Source of the DNA: Allomyces macrogynus ATCC 38327
Taxonomy: Eukaryota; Blastocladiomycota; Blastocladiomycetes; Blastocladiales; Blastocladiaceae
Assembly (NCBI GenBank): GCA_000151295.1
Contig: GG745340.1
Coordinates: forward strand, 205,690-269,689
Direction: 5' to 3'
Length of the DNA stretch: 64,000 bases
Shown here: in pieces, positions 10,922 through 22,303 of the stretch
How the letters are laid out: each line of letters opens with the position of its first letter
Numbering within the stretch: the stretch's first letter is position 1
Notes under the pieces: model-generated
Database searches by the model: none
The model's input: the letters and a program-made list of their open reading frames with translations, nothing else
What the model was told of the DNA's origin: nothing
Translations under genes and position numbers: made by a program

Positions 10922-13452
10922 ATGGCCCCGTCGCGCGCGACCAGCAAGCGCGCGCGCGTCGCTGACGATAGCAGCAGCGAGGACGAGCCGATTGCGGTAC
11001 GTCGATTGCCTGTCAATCCATTGACCACGCGCGTGGGGCCTAATGGTCCAAGGAGCCATGGGAGTCATGCCAGCCGTTGCTGTGATCCCTCCCGACCACT
11101 TCTCGCGCTGACCACGATTCCCCTCCCCACGCGCAGCCCAAGCGCACGCGCACGGCCCGCACCGCTGCCGCCGCACCCGCCGCCGCCGCCGCCGCCGCCG
11201 CATCCTCGTCGTCCGCCGCTGACGCGCCCGCGCCGTCGAAACCCACGCGCAAGCGCGCGGCCAAGAAGCTCGCCGCCGCGAGCGACAGCGAGGACGAGCC
11301 GCTCGCCGCCGCGCCGCCGCCCGCGAAGCGCGGGCGCAAGGCTGCGGCCGTCAAGGACGAACCGTCGTCGTCCGCTGCGTCGTCGTCGTCCACTGCTGCC
11401 GCACCGAAACGCCGCGGCCGCCCGCCATCCGCATCAAGCTCGCCCGCATCATCCCCCGCGCCGACGACCGCACGCGGGAAGGGTAAGGCGAAAGCCAAGG
11501 CCCCCGCCGCGTCGGCTGCCGTCAAGAAGGAGGAGGCTGCGAATGGCGACGGCGACGGCGATGGCGGTAGTGGTTCCGACGATGATGCCGACGGCGAATT
11601 CAAGTGGTGGAAGCAGGAGAACCCGCTCGGCGACGGCCGCACCAAGTGGACGACGCTCTCGCACAACGGTGTCTACTTCCCGCCGGCGTACGTGCCGCAC
11701 GGCGTGCAAATGAAGTACAACGGCAAGCCGATCAAGCTCGGTCCGGCCGCCGAGGAAGTGGCCACGTTCTTTGCCGGGGTCGTCGGCACGACGTGGGCCG
11801 AGAACCCGACGTTTGTCTCCAACTTTTTTGAGGACTGGACCGACGTGATCAAGCGCACGGAGCCGGCGACCTGTCCGATCAAGGAGTTTGCCAAGTGCGA
11901 TTTCACGCCGCTCGTCGACTACCTGGCCGCCGAAAAGGAGAAGAAGAAGGCCATGACCAAGGCCGACAAGGACGCGGCCAAGAAGGCCAAGCAGGAGATC
12001 GACGACAAGTACGGGTGGGCGCTCGTCGATGGGCGCAAGGAGAAAGTCGGCAACTTCCGCGTCGAGCCGCCGGGTCTGTTCCGCGGGCGCGGCGCGCACC
12101 CCAAGACGGGCAAGCTCAAGAAACGGTTGCAGCCTGAGGATATCACGATCAATATCTCCAAGGACTCGCCGGTACCCGCGGCGCCCGCTGGGCATAAGTG
12201 GAAGGACGTTGTGCACGAGAACGAGGTGACGTGGCTCGCGTCGTGGACCGAGAACGTCAACGGGCAGCCCAAGTACGTGTTTTTGTCGGCAGCGAGCTCG
12301 TGGAAGGGCATGTCGGACTTCAAGAAGTTTGAAAAGGCGCGCGAGCTCAAGAAGCACGTGGCGCGCATTCGCCGCGAGTACACGGCCATGCTCAAGGACC
12401 GTGAGACGGAGAAGCGGCAGCTGGCCACGGCGCTCTATTTCATCGACAAGCTCGCATTGCGTGCGGGCAACGAAAAGGGCGAGGACGAGGCCGATACCGT
12501 CGGTTGCTGCTCGCTGCGGTACGAGCACGTGACGCTCAAGGAGGGCAACAAGGTCGTGTTTGATTTTCTCGGTAAGGACTCGATTCGGTACTACAACGAA
12601 GTTGTTGTCGACGCGCAAGTGCACAAGAACCTCAAGCTCTTCAAGAAGGACCACAGCGACGGCGACGACTTGTTTGACCGCATCACGACCACGTCGCTCA
12701 ACAAGCACTTGACGTCGCTCATGCCGGGGCTCACGGCCAAGGTCTTCCGTACCTACAACGCCTCGTTCACGTTCCAGCAGGAGCTCGAGAGCACGCCCGC
12801 CGACGGGTCGGTCGCCGACAAGGAACTCGCCTACAATCGGGCCAACCGGCAAGTGGCCGTGCTCTGCAACCATCAGCGTGCTGTCCCGCCGACGCACGAC
12901 GCGCAGCTCGGCAAGCTCAAGGACAAGATTCGCGCGCTCAAGTACCAGCGGCGCGAGGCCAAGAAGCTCATGCTCCAGCTCGACCCGAAGCTCAAGAAGT
13001 CGCGCAAGGACTTGACCGAGCCTGAGTCGGACTTGGACGACGAGTGGATTGCTGAGTATCTCGAGTCGGAAAAGGTCAAGGACAAGGAAAAGCTGCAAAA
13101 GAAGCTCGAAAAGGACAATGCCGAGCGCGAGGCCGAGGGCAAGCCGCTGCTCACGCTCAAGGAGCTCGAGGACGCGGCTGCCAAGAGGGCCGCGCGCGAT
13201 CCGACCTTGGAGCAGCTCGAGAAGAAGGTGGCCAAACTCGGCGACCAGATTCACGCGGCCAAGACGCAATTGGTCGACAAGGACGAGAACAAGACGACGG
13301 CGCTGAGCACGTCCAAGATCAACTACATTGACCCGCGCATCACGGCCGCATGGTGCCGCAAGCACGACGTGCCAATCGAGAAGATGTTCCCAAGGACGCT
13401 GCGCGAAAAGTTCAAGTGGGCCATGGACGCCGAGGCTGATTGGGAGTTTTGA
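10922..13452 (+). CDS. TOP1: DNA topoisomerase I (type IB)
   Basis: Two exons, 10922-10996 and 11137-13452, 796 residues. It relaxes supercoils in the nucleus through a transient 3'-phosphotyrosine nick. The N-terminal about 220 residues are disordered, Lys/Ala/Ser-rich, with two CK2-like acidic patches (SSSEDEP, one in each exon). The core starts at FKWWKQENPLGDG and keeps the TOP1 cap signature VYFPPAYVPHGV. Catalytic residues visible are the Arg in LRAGNEKGEDEADTVGCC, the Lys in the following beta-hairpin region, Arg in KVFRTYNAS, His in CNHQRAVP and the nucleophile Tyr755 in STSKINYIDPR near the C-terminus. A long charged linker separates core and C-terminal domain. Length is close to human TOP1 (765) and yeast (769). 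The first intron is 140 bases. Confidence 0.97.
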
Positions 13453-14935
13453 GCGCGCTTGCGTTTGTGCTTTCGGTTAGCTGTGGGAGGGAGGGGCCCG
13501 GTTCATTTTCTTTGCCGTTGACTTTGCGTTCTTTGCTGCTGCGGCCTCTTGTTTGGGGTTAGTCTCTTGCGTTCATCTGGTTCTTCTCCTGTTTGGTCTT
13601 TTCTTTCGTGTCCTTTACGCCGTTTGTGGGACGTGTCGTCGGCCGCAAGTGGGCCCTGCGCGCGCGGTCATCTGCGTCGGCACCGTCGCATCGCCCTTGT
13701 CCACCGTGTCGCGCGCTGGATACGAATCAAATCGTGAGCATTGGTGTGTCCCTTCCTTAGCTTTGGTTGTCAGGGCGGTCGGGCCGTGGGACATGGTGGA
13801 GCACCAGCCACAACGCGTGCAACAGATGTCCAGGTTCTCCGCACCGCCGTCTCGACGACGGTTTGCTGCCCGCACCGCCTTCCCCGTTCGCGAGCGCATC
13901 GTCGACGACGGTGCCCACGGCAGCCACGGCGCACTTGCCCGAGAAACGCATAGGCAGCAGATGGCGAGCATGCATGTTCGGGCAAACTTCATCAAGCGAC
14001 AGTACAACCGCGGCACCTGGCGGCCCCACAGTGTAATCTGCACCAATCCGCCCATTTCGCATGCCATATCGAGCGACAGCGCGCAAGTCTACTCGACGCG
14101 CGCGCCGTGCCACCGGTGTGCCGCAGCAGCCGGGTTGAGGGCGTGCTCGTCGCGCGCGACTGCGCCGTTCCAACGCGACATGGTTTGGTGTGAGCAGGGA
14201 AGGCGAGCAGCAGCACGACGACGACCAAGTCGCCAAGTCGGCCCGGTGGTTGACATTGACGGCGGTCGCGGTCGGCGCGCGCGGCGGAGTTGAATGCGCG
14301 CTCCCTCCCCGCTCCCATCAACTCGTCGCTCGCGCACTCGTCTCGTCGCTCTTGATCGCGGACGGCCCAGCGGACACCGACCACCCTGGCGTTGACCCGT
14401 CTGTTCTCACGACGCTCTTGACGCCCTGCCCCTGCCCGTTCTCGCAAACGATACCCCTCTGAGCATTGCCGCACAAGAGTCGCACGTCGTTTCCGTCCGC
14501 ACTCGCACCATTGCCATCGCGCGCGTACGTCTCAATTGGCCCACGGGCCGGCTGTTTGGAGCCTAGCCCGCGAGGCCTAGGCACGCGCACCGGCTGTGGG
14601 CAGATTGACGGAAGCGGATCGTCGCGCGTAAATGCTTGCGCTCGTCCCATGATATTGCTGCACTTCGTTCATTGAGAGCGCGCTGATTGACGCGCATGCT
14701 GTGTGGCATTGCTGCCTTAGATCCCACTCTCGCGCTTGTCTGTTGACGTCCACGTCGCTGAGTCTCGTCGTCGACAGTGGACCCGAGCTCGGTGCTGCAA
14801 GTTGATCACCTCGACGACGCGCGACCGGCCGCAAAGCAGCTCAACATAAGAGCAAGTGGTCGCCCGCTTGGCCATTTCTTCAAACGCGGCGCGGTCCCTT
14901 CTCTCCTCTCCCGGCTCGACTCGCTCTGTGCAACA
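13453..14935. other. Intergenic, upstream of IMD/BAR-like gene
   Basis: About 1.5 kb. TOP1 3' region at the left, promoter of the next gene at the right. Several overlapping open frames on both strands show no coherent protein signature. Confidence 0.45.
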
Positions 14936-16765
14936 ATGTGGCCATCGACCCCTGCACGCCACCCTCCGGCGCCTGTCGCCGCGCCCGTCGCGACCGCCGC
15001 CCACAGCATCAACCACCCGGCGCTGCCCGTCATCGCGACCGTGTCGACGACCGAGATCAACGACGCCAAGCACGCCTACAAGGACATGCTGCGTGCCGCG
15101 TCCGACATGCACGTTGCGATGCGCGCGCTCGCCCAGAAGACGCGCGACTTTGCCGCGGCACTGCACGACTTTGCGCATGCCGTGCCCGGGTCTGTCGTGA
15201 CGCCGACAGTCGGGCGGGGGGATTGGTCCGACGACGATGTGGATGATGATGGGGCCGGTACGTGTGGTTGTTGTGCCTTGACCCGGTCGAATTCGGCCAG
15301 GTGGCGGTGGGCCAAACTGACGGTTCCTGTCCCCACGCGTCATGATTGTAGGTCTTGGCGTGCGCAAGTACGCGACGCTGCAGACGCTTTTGGCCAACGG
15401 GCTCGAGTCGAGTGTACGTGCTTTTGCGGTCTTGTCGTGGTGGTGTTGGTGGGCGTTGGCAATCTGGTGGTCGTGGATGTGATCTAACGGCTCGATGCCC
15501 AAATTCCATTTTTCTAGGCTGATAAGCTGGAAGCCGATTTCATTGGCAAGCTCAAGACCAACTACGCGCAGCATAAGAACAACATCAAGGCCAATGCCGA
15601 GCACTACCGTGCCGCGCGCGACCTGCACGCGCGGCAGACCAAGGGCCTCGAAAAGGCCATGGCCGAATCCAAGAAGGGCCTTGGCGCCAATCTTCTCTCG
15701 AGCCACCGCGGGTCCTTCTCCTTCTCCACGGCACCACACCGGCACGCCGCGACGGAACCCACCGACGCCAATGAAAAGTACCGCGAGACGGTCCACGAAC
15801 TGGCGCGCATGGCAACGGGCCTCGAAATCATCAAGAACCACCACTTTGACTCGATCATGGCCGAGGAACGGCGCAACTTGACGTACGTCTCGGCACGGTG
15901 CGCCGAGGCACTCGCTCTGCAGTGCGATCTCGTCTGGGGCAAGGCCTACACGTTCACGTTCAACGCCATGGAACAGTGGCGCGCGCGCGCGCCGCCGTCG
16001 CCGTCTACCCTCGCGCACGCCGCGCGGCACCACTGCGCGTCACCGTCGTTTGGGCCCGCGGCGGGACACCACCACCGCCACCACCATCATCGCGGCCGGT
16101 CGGCGTCGAACGCGACGCAGTGTGCGGCCGCGCGGATCGCCGCTGCGTGCGATGCCGCTGAGGCAGGGATGCCGGCACTCACGGCGATTCCCACCGCGTA
16201 CGCGGGGGTCCCGCTGCCGCCGCCGCACTCACCGGCACCAGCGACCCCGATCACGCCGGGCCGTGCAGGCGCGCGGCACCGCAGGGGCATGTCGATTGCG
16301 ACGCTGCGCGAGACGCTGTTCCCGAGCACCGCGGCCAACGGGCAGGGCAACGCCATGCCGCAACAGCCGCCATCGACGCCACTCGCGCGCCCGAAGACGC
16401 CCGTGTTCATGCACGCCCTCGGGAGTGCCGCGTCGCTGCACCAGGATAACCATCATCAACATCACCGGTTGTCGGGCGTCGCGTCGCCGAACGGGTCCGG
16501 CGGTCGGTCGCGTAGCAATTCCATGTCGGCCGTGTACCCGGCAGCCACGGCGCCGCCCGTCGTGACCGACCAGGACCCGGACTCATACGATACGTTGGTC
16601 GCGGCGAGTGTCGCGCACGAGGAGGCCGGTGAGTTCCGGCAGCGGAAGTGGTCAGTGTCGACCGGTGTGTCGGTCGCGATCAGCGAATACATGGCCGGGC
16701 ACGGCGGGTATGCGGTCCCACCGATGCCGCCGTTGCCGCCAACGACCATGGCCGCGCAGCGGTGA
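14936..16765 (+). CDS. IMD/BAR-like coiled-coil protein
   Basis: Three exons: 14936-15257, 15352-15413, 15518-16765, in phase, 543 residues. Residues about 35-270 form an amphipathic helical region (AYKDMLRAASDMHVAMRALA, then RKYATLQTLLANGLES and LKTNYAQHKNNIKANAEHY). This pattern resembles the IMD/inverse-BAR fold of fungal membrane-curving proteins: a helix, a loop with an acidic DDDVDDD stretch, then long basic helices. The C-terminal half is disordered, with a His-rich run near residue 295, Pro/Ala/Ser repeats and several SP/TP sites, as in cortical adaptor proteins. A role in binding curved plasma membrane or actin patches is inferred from fold only. The first exon is supported by the acceptor that restores GLGVRKYATL. 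It could also be a generic F-BAR-like protein. Confidence 0.55.
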
Positions 16766-17206
16766 GGGTCGAGGAGAGTGTTGTTTTGGTTGTTTTGGAT
16801 TGTCACCGTCCGTCCCCTTCATACCCCTTTTCTCTCATCTTTACACATCGCGCCGTTGGTGGCCGTGCCTATTCTTCACCGTTCAAGTCGTAATTGGTTC
16901 TCTCTTGGTTGGTTGTTGGCGGGCTTGTTTGCCGCGTAGTCGTCCCGTTTTTGCCAAGTTGTCTTTTTGCTCTCTGTCGCGGTCACTCGACTCGACTCGA
17001 ATCGAATACAGAATTGCTTCCAGTCATAATGAAGCAACGGCCCTTGCCTACCATACCTCAGATGCGCCGCGACTCACCATCACGAAAAAGATCGTGCGAC
17101 TGCTAGTCACCATGACCAACGGCAAGAGCAATCACGCGATTTTATACGGTCATCTACGAGCTAGCGAGCAACATGACACTGGAACCCCCCTCCGCATGCA
17201 CGCGGC
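16766..17206. other. Convergent intergenic region
   Basis: 3' regions of the IMD-like gene (+) and the phosphatase (-). T-rich on the plus strand near 16780-16990. No gene seen. Confidence 0.4.
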
Positions 17207-17891
17207 CTAGTAGCCAATCGACGCCAAGAAGGCCTCGGAGCACCGCATCGCCTGCTGGAAGTTGATCTCGAACCCATTGATTCCGCCGTAGTAGGGGTCT
17301 TCGATGATGGTCTGGCCCTGTGGGTCAAACTCGCCGTATCGCCGCAGCACGGCCTTGCTGTTGCGCGGCATGACGCGCTTGAGGTTGGCGAGGTTTGAGT
17401 CGTCCATGCTGTTGTCGATGAAGCAAACACGGGTGAGACCGAGCACGGAGGACGGTGGAGAACGAGGAGGAAGGGAACGCGGACCAGAAAATGTAGTCGA
17501 ACGTGGCAAAGTCCTTGGTCGTGACTTGGCGCGCGCGGTGGTCGACGGGCACGCCGTGCTCGAGGCAGACGGAAACGGTGCGGTCGTCAGGCGTCTCACC
17601 AATCTGTTGGTTGCCGGTCACGTTCAGTAGCTGTAATCGCGGTCGTTTCAACACAGCAAAAGCGCACGTGGTAGGCCGACGTGCCGGCCGAATCGATCTG
17701 GAACTCGACCTCGAGGCCCTTGTCGCGGACGAGCTTCTTGAGTACAGCCTCGCACAGTGGCGAGCGGCAAATGTTGCCTGGAAAGTGCAATGGGGTTGGT
17801 CATGAGCATCGCGGCCATGGCCAAAGCACGGTCACGTCGTTGCTTCAGCTCGTGACCACTCACCAAGGCACACAAAAAGGACCGACGGCAT
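17207..17891 (-). CDS. Low-molecular-weight protein tyrosine phosphatase
   Basis: Four exons: 17891-17864, 17777-17668, 17603-17485, 17408-17207, in phase, 152 residues (family about 155-160). The tiny first exon encodes MPSVLFVCL. The splice completes the P-loop VCLGNICRSP, with Cys8 as nucleophile and Arg14 binding phosphate. Later landmarks are DSAGTSAYHIG (second junction), VDHRARQVT, FDYIFCMDDSNL (third junction) and the general-acid loop IIEDPYYGG. The enzyme dephosphorylates phosphotyrosine proteins and small aryl phosphates in the cytosol. Introns are 86, 64 and 76 bases. It is divergent from the TBC1D31-like gene across about 300 bases. Confidence 0.95.
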
Positions 17892-18205
17892 GTTGAGAGC
17901 GTGTATTCAAGCGATTGCAGCAAGTTTTTGGGTCCGAATTTGGGTCCAATCGAGCGTGGTTGCGTCGTCGGCAACGGTGAGGCCAAGTGCGGGGAACGAA
18001 ACAACACGACACACAAGATGGTTGACGTGGTGGCGACATGGATTCGCGCGTCTCGCACGCGTCCCACACCGCCGTGTCAGAGGTCGCCAGGGTTGTTGTG
18101 TTCCGATGCTTGCGGCCTGAGCGCAACCGAAAATCGCACCTTTTGATCAATCAATTTTTGCTGCAACTCGCGGCATTACTTTCTCAAGGCTATCAAGACG
18201 GCACC
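17892..18205. other. Divergent promoter, LMW-PTP / TBC1D31-like
   Basis: Short shared upstream region. An AT-rich patch at about 18138-18160 is the only obvious core-promoter-like sequence. Confidence 0.35.
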
Positions 18206-18411
18206 ATGGCGTTTGGACCGCCGCGTCGGCCCAAGCCGCGACCACCAAGCACCACCGCGCGACCTCGACACCCGCGGGCCGAACCAAGACGGCACATGCC
18301 ATTTTTGCTGGCTACGGCCCACCACTACCTCGCCGCAAGACGGATTCCGAGCGTACTGCGCCGACTGCGCCGACTGCGCCTCGAAGGACATCAAGCAACG
18401 CGGCGAGCCAT

Positions 18412-20322
18412 TTGCCGGCCGTCAACAGCACCAGCCGGATTGACCACACAGCAGCGCAGCGGGCGGGCGAGCAAGCTCTCTATGGGGACCCGTTCCACGG
18501 AATTTTCAGCGCTCCGCAGCCTCCGGAGCGGCCACAATCAGCACCCGCGGCAACCGACACTCCTGCGGCGTACTCGCCGATTCCAATTGCACCGTCGCCA
18601 ACTTCATTGCCCAACGACCCACCGCCGATCCCTAAAGTACGGCCCAAGCCACCAATTGTCCACCCGCGCACGCCCGCCGCATCAACAACCACGACGCTTC
18701 CGCACGTCATGCACGCGCGCGGCCTGGACCGGCGGCGGCTAGAACGGTTCCTCTCGCATTTCGGCGCGTACCCGAACCAGTTCCGCCCGCTCGTCTGGCG
18801 GTACCTCGCGCGTCTCCCCGAGAACCGCGCCGCTTACGACGCGTTTGCCGCGCAGGGCCCGCATCCGGCCTACGGAGACCACTTCGCCATACATTTCCCC
18901 ATCAAGTCACCGCAACTGGCCGCCGCGACGCAGCGCGTCCTGTCGGCGCTCGCGCACTGGGCACCACTGTTTGCGCACGTCGAGTACCTGCCGCACCTCG
19001 TGTTCCCGTTTGTGAAAGTGTTTGCGCGCGATACGCTCTCGGCGCTCGAAATGGTGGTCGCGGTCATTGTCAACTATTGCCAAAAGTGGTGGGAGTACTA
19101 CCCGAATCCGCCGCTCGAATGTCTCGAAATGGTCGACGATATGCTCGCACGGTTCGATCCGGGACTGCACGCGCACTTGCACGCCAAGGCGCGCACGGGG
19201 CCGCAGAGCTACGCGTGGCCGATTTTGCAGTCGCTGTTTGCTGAAGGGCTCGGCGCCGCCGAGTGGATGCGCGTGTGGGACCATTTGTTGACGCTTGCGA
19301 CTGCGGGCGATGGGTCCACCGGTTCCGGATCTAAGTCGTCGCCGTTGCTCGATACCAGTCCGCGCTCCGCATCGGCGCCGCTCCTGCCGCCCGTCTACAT
19401 GTACCTGTTCACGGTCGCCTACCTGCGGCATTTCCGCGTCGGCCTCCTGCAACTGCGCACTGCCGACCACGTACGCGACTTTGTCACGACCCAGCGGCCG
19501 TCGTGTGTCGCGGCGATGCTGCAAAGCATGCACGCCATGGCCGCCGAATTACAGCAAGGTCCCAGCACCACATCCACGCCCGCGTCCACCCCGGCCACCG
19601 CGGGCCTCATCGGACAACCCCTCTCCGGGTACGAACTGCGGCTCGAATCCGAGGGCATGTTCCTACCGTATACCCCGCTCCCCCGCGTCCCGACCGACCC
19701 GACCGCCGCCGCTGCCGCGTATCCCGTCTTCACCGGGTATCCCGTGGCCATGGTCGCGTACGCGACCAAACTGCACGCGCGCTTACGCGCCGACGAGGCC
19801 GCGTACTTGCGCGCGCGCCGCGCCGCGCGGGACCTTGCCGACTTGCGGTCCCAGCTCACCGCCGACGCCAAGTCCTGGACCCGTGCCGAGACACGCGCAC
19901 AGGCGGCGATGGCCGCGTGGTGGGACGACGTGTTGCGTCTCGAAGCGCGGCACTTGGAGCGCGCCCGGTCGGCGCGGGCCGCGGTGCGCGCGCAGTACGC
20001 CGACGCGATGCGCGCGGTCGTGCAGGCCCGTGCCGACGCGGCGGATCAGCATGCGGTGTCGGCGCATGAAAGGGGGGCGACATTGGCGAAGGCTGCGGCA
20101 AGGGCCGCGGCACTGGCGGATGTGCGAGCGCGCGACGCACAAGAGGATGTGGAGCTGGATGAGTTGAAGCGGCAGTGGGATGAGCGGTGGCGCGATTTGA
20201 GGAGGGTAAGGCACGCGAGTGAGCGGGATGATCGGGTTAGGATGGGGCGGTTGGTGGAGAAGTTGAACCGGATGGCGGAGATGGATGGAGGGGATGCGGG
20301 GGATGGTGGGGTCATGGCCTGA
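18412..20322 (+). CDS. TBC1D31 (WDR67)-like centriolar TBC protein, start unresolved
   Basis: At least 636 codons. A disordered Pro-rich N-terminus is followed by a degenerate TBC domain whose segments track animal TBC1D31: FGAYPNQFRPLVWRYLARLP, PIKSPQLAAATQRVLSALAH, HLVFPFVKVFARDTLSALE, NYCQKWWEYYPNPPLECLEM and SYAWPILQSLFAE. After it, AYPVFTGYPVAMVAYATKL leads into a long Arg/Ala-rich coiled coil, again as in TBC1D31. The usual TBC Arg and Gln fingers are not evident, so GAP activity is doubtful. TBC1D31 is a centriolar-satellite/cilium protein in animals, so a basal-body role is inferred. The N-terminal WD40 repeats of the animal protein are missing; the phosphatase gene lies immediately upstream. 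The frame stays open back to 18121 without an in-frame ATG; the first is at 18709. A 5' exon (for example from ATG 18206) or a base error must supply the start. Confidence 0.75.
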   Translation: MPAVNSTSRIDHTAAQRAGEQALYGDPFHGIFSAPQPPERPQSAPAATDTPAAYSPIPIAPSPTSLPNDPPPIPKVRPKPPIVHPRTPAASTTTTLPHVMHARGLDRRRLERFLSHFGAYPNQFRPLVWRYLARLPENRAAYDAFAAQGPHPAYGDHFAIHFPIKSPQLAAATQRVLSALAHWAPLFAHVEYLPHLVFPFVKVFARDTLSALEMVVAVIVNYCQKWWEYYPNPPLECLEMVDDMLARFDPGLHAHLHAKARTGPQSYAWPILQSLFAEGLGAAEWMRVWDHLLTLATAGDGSTGSGSKSSPLLDTSPRSASAPLLPPVYMYLFTVAYLRHFRVGLLQLRTADHVRDFVTTQRPSCVAAMLQSMHAMAAELQQGPSTTSTPASTPATAGLIGQPLSGYELRLESEGMFLPYTPLPRVPTDPTAAAAAYPVFTGYPVAMVAYATKLHARLRADEAAYLRARRAARDLADLRSQLTADAKSWTRAETRAQAAMAAWWDDVLRLEARHLERARSARAAVRAQYADAMRAVVQARADAADQHAVSAHERGATLAKAAARAAALADVRARDAQEDVELDELKRQWDERWRDLRRVRHASERDDRVRMGRLVEKLNRMAEMDGGDAGDGGVMA

Positions 20323-20840
20323 TCAGGTCGCGTGGACGGCGGAGGCGGAGTACGGGTGAGTGGATAGGTGGAGAAGCGAAACTCTTGGCGCGCATGGAGG
20401 ACTCGGTGAAAGTTGGACCGATTGGTCGTGGTGGTGCTGTCGGTCGCTGGTATGTATGAATGGTCCATCAATCACATTGCCTTTTGGATTTCCCGGCGAG
20501 CCGCAGAGATTTACTTCGAGCAACCAACGGCGTTTGCCCACGCGTCCCCCTCATTTTCCTGCACGCTACACAGTCCCCTAATCGAGCGCGGAAACGTGCA
20601 TCAAACGCCAGCCGCCAGCCGCCAACCCGCCGAGCATCAGGGCCCAGGCACGGATCGAATGCATCCGGCTGTTGTTCGGCCGCCCGCTTGGCAACTGGCC
20701 GGACTTGCTCCCGAACAAAGCGCGCTCCATGCGAGCGAACCATGGCCGACTGAATCGGTGCCTTTGAATATTCTTGGCGTGCTCGCCGATACACCCATCC
20801 ATTGCCCCGTCGCTGCCAGTGACCGAGCATATCGCAACAA
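20323..20840. other. Intergenic, upstream of cysteine-rich gene A
   Basis: 3' region of the TBC1D31-like gene and promoter-distal region of the tandem family. No gene seen. Confidence 0.4.
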
Positions 20841-20847
20841 TATAAAA
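20841..20847 (+). promoter_or_regulatory. TATA box of cysteine-rich gene A
   Basis: TATAAAA, 87 bases before the ATG. Paralogues B and C have a similar element at a similar distance. Confidence 0.5.
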
Positions 20848-20933
20848 CGGGCCGGAGTCAGCCCTCAAAATGCCACCACCGAACCCAAGCAACGTCGACA
20901 AAACGCCTTGACCTTGCCCTGGACCTCTCCACC

Positions 20934-21705
20934 ATGAAGCTTGCCCCGTCCTCGACAACTCTACCCAGCATCGTCCGCGTGCGCCCACCCATGACGCGTT
21001 TTTGGGCTGTAGCCATCCTTGGCGTGCTCGCAACAATCGTCACACTACTCGCGCAAGCACCTGCTCCCGTGCATGCCGCAGTCGCTCAAGCGCCAGCATG
21101 CACGACCAACGACATGTGCAATCCGAGAAACAACGAGTTTTGCGACTTATCGCGCGGGTCCGGCGTGTGCGCGCTCACGGTGTGCAGCGTCACGACAGGC
21201 AGTCTCGAGTGCAGCCGCTACGTACGTTTCCGCTGATGCTTTTCGGATCTTTCGCACAAGGGAACACTAAACTGATGCGTCGTTGTGTCAAACCATTTAG
21301 AACGAGACCACCTACTGCGACGCGTCCTCCAAATGCGTTCCTCGCCTGCCCGAAGGCGCCATTTGCCCGGCCAACTTGCAAACCGGCCAACTGCGCATCG
21401 ACCGCAACTACAACCAGCCGTGCCAGGACGGGCTCATGTGCGACCCCTTCAAGAACAAGTGTGTCTCGGCACTGAGCTTCATCGACTCGCACAAGGGACT
21501 CGTGATTGGGCTCGGCATCGGTGGCGGCCTGCTGCTCGTCGCCATTTTCTGGGGGTGCTGCTGTTGCCGCAAGAACATCAAGAACAGGTACTCGCGCAGC
21601 GGTGTCTTTGGCATGGGCGCGCGCGGCGGCGACGCGAACGTGCCCAAACCGCCGGCGAATGGCGGTGGGGCGTACCCGCCCGCATACCCGCAGCCAGCGC
21701 CCTAA
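20934..21705 (+). CDS. Cysteine-rich single-pass membrane protein, tandem paralogue A
   Basis: Two exons, 20934-21221 and 21301-21705, 230 residues; not a family I recognise. A signal/anchor hydrophobic stretch (FWAVAILGVLATIVTLLAQA) is followed by a compact ectodomain with a fixed cysteine frame: C-x5-C, EFCDLSRGSGVCAL, CS, C-x-RY, then after the intron NETTYC, C, ICP, PCQDGLMCD and KC. The intron falls exactly between RY and a conserved N-E-T glycosylation sequon. A second hydrophobic segment (GLVIGLGIGGGLLLVAIFWG) leads to CCCC at the cytosolic face, a likely palmitoylation cluster. A Gly/Pro tail contains a PPAY (PPxY) motif that could bind WW domains. Paralogues B, C and D follow on the same strand. 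It is the shortest member, with the smallest Cys cluster. A receptor or adhesin role is only a guess. Confidence 0.8.
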
Positions 21706-22236
21706 ATGCGGTCGGACGTGTTCGTAGACGAAGGGAGGGGGGTGTATGGCCGCGGGCGGGCCGGTTTTTGGTCGAAATATATATTCCACGACGTGAAGAG
21801 TACCCACACGGATATGATTTGAAGACTGATCAAGGCGTTAAGGCCAGACATCTGCTGCAACTAATCTGCCGTCGTTCGCTCTGCCACAAATTTGTCTTCG
21901 CGGACAACTCACCTGGTCACAGCCTTCACACGCCAAGGCCTCGGCGAGAGGAGGAGGTTGGTCTCGCGTCCAAACGCGTGCACGGGCTTCGCGAAAGCGA
22001 GAGCCAGGGGCCATGGAGCCAGGCAGAACAGATCGACTTTGTTGCAACAGACTTAAAGAGGCGCGCAGGGGCGCTGAACTGACCACCACGCTCTGGAACA
22101 CTGCGCTCCGCCTCCGTGCAGCCAACCACCCCGACAGAATCCTCGGCACGAAAAGCGCTTGGCAACTTCAGGCACTCGACAGCTGCTGCCCACGTCAAGC
22201 GAAAGCACGGCGCGCCTTGCGCCCGACCGACACGGC
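21706..22236. other. Intergenic A-B with promoter of B
   Basis: An AT-rich element (AAATATATATTCC, about 21775) follows gene A, and similar AAATATA strings follow B and C, possibly 3'-end signals. The right half shares blocks with the region upstream of gene C, for example GAACACTGCGC and CCCACGTCAAG. Confidence 0.45.
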
Positions 22237-22243
22237 TATAAAT
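22237..22243 (+). promoter_or_regulatory. TATA box of cysteine-rich gene B
   Basis: TATAAAT, 61 bases before the ATG, in the block ATAAATCGACCAG that recurs as ATAAATCGGCCAG upstream of C. Confidence 0.5.
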
Positions 22244-22303
22244 CGACCAGCGACCCGGCAAGGTGGACCAGCACCATCTTCCCAACCGTCCACCTCGTCC
22301 CCC

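Noticed and set aside
10403..11713. Long plus-strand frame across the TOP1 promoter and first intron
   Set aside because: It is out of frame with TOP1, very Arg/Pro-rich, and the spliced TOP1 model explains the region.
11449..13365. Minus-strand open frame of 638 codons
   Set aside because: Antisense to TOP1; composition typical of a codon-bias shadow.
18213..18443. Cys-rich open frame (CHFCW...YCADCADCAS) resembling a small zinc-binding protein
   Set aside because: It overlaps the 5' part of the TBC1D31-like gene in another frame; the cysteines come from a repeated ACTGCGCCG unit and there is no ATG or matching family.
19150..19165. GGTTCGATCCGG resembling a tRNA B box
   Set aside because: It lies inside the TBC domain coding sequence and has no supporting acceptor stem.
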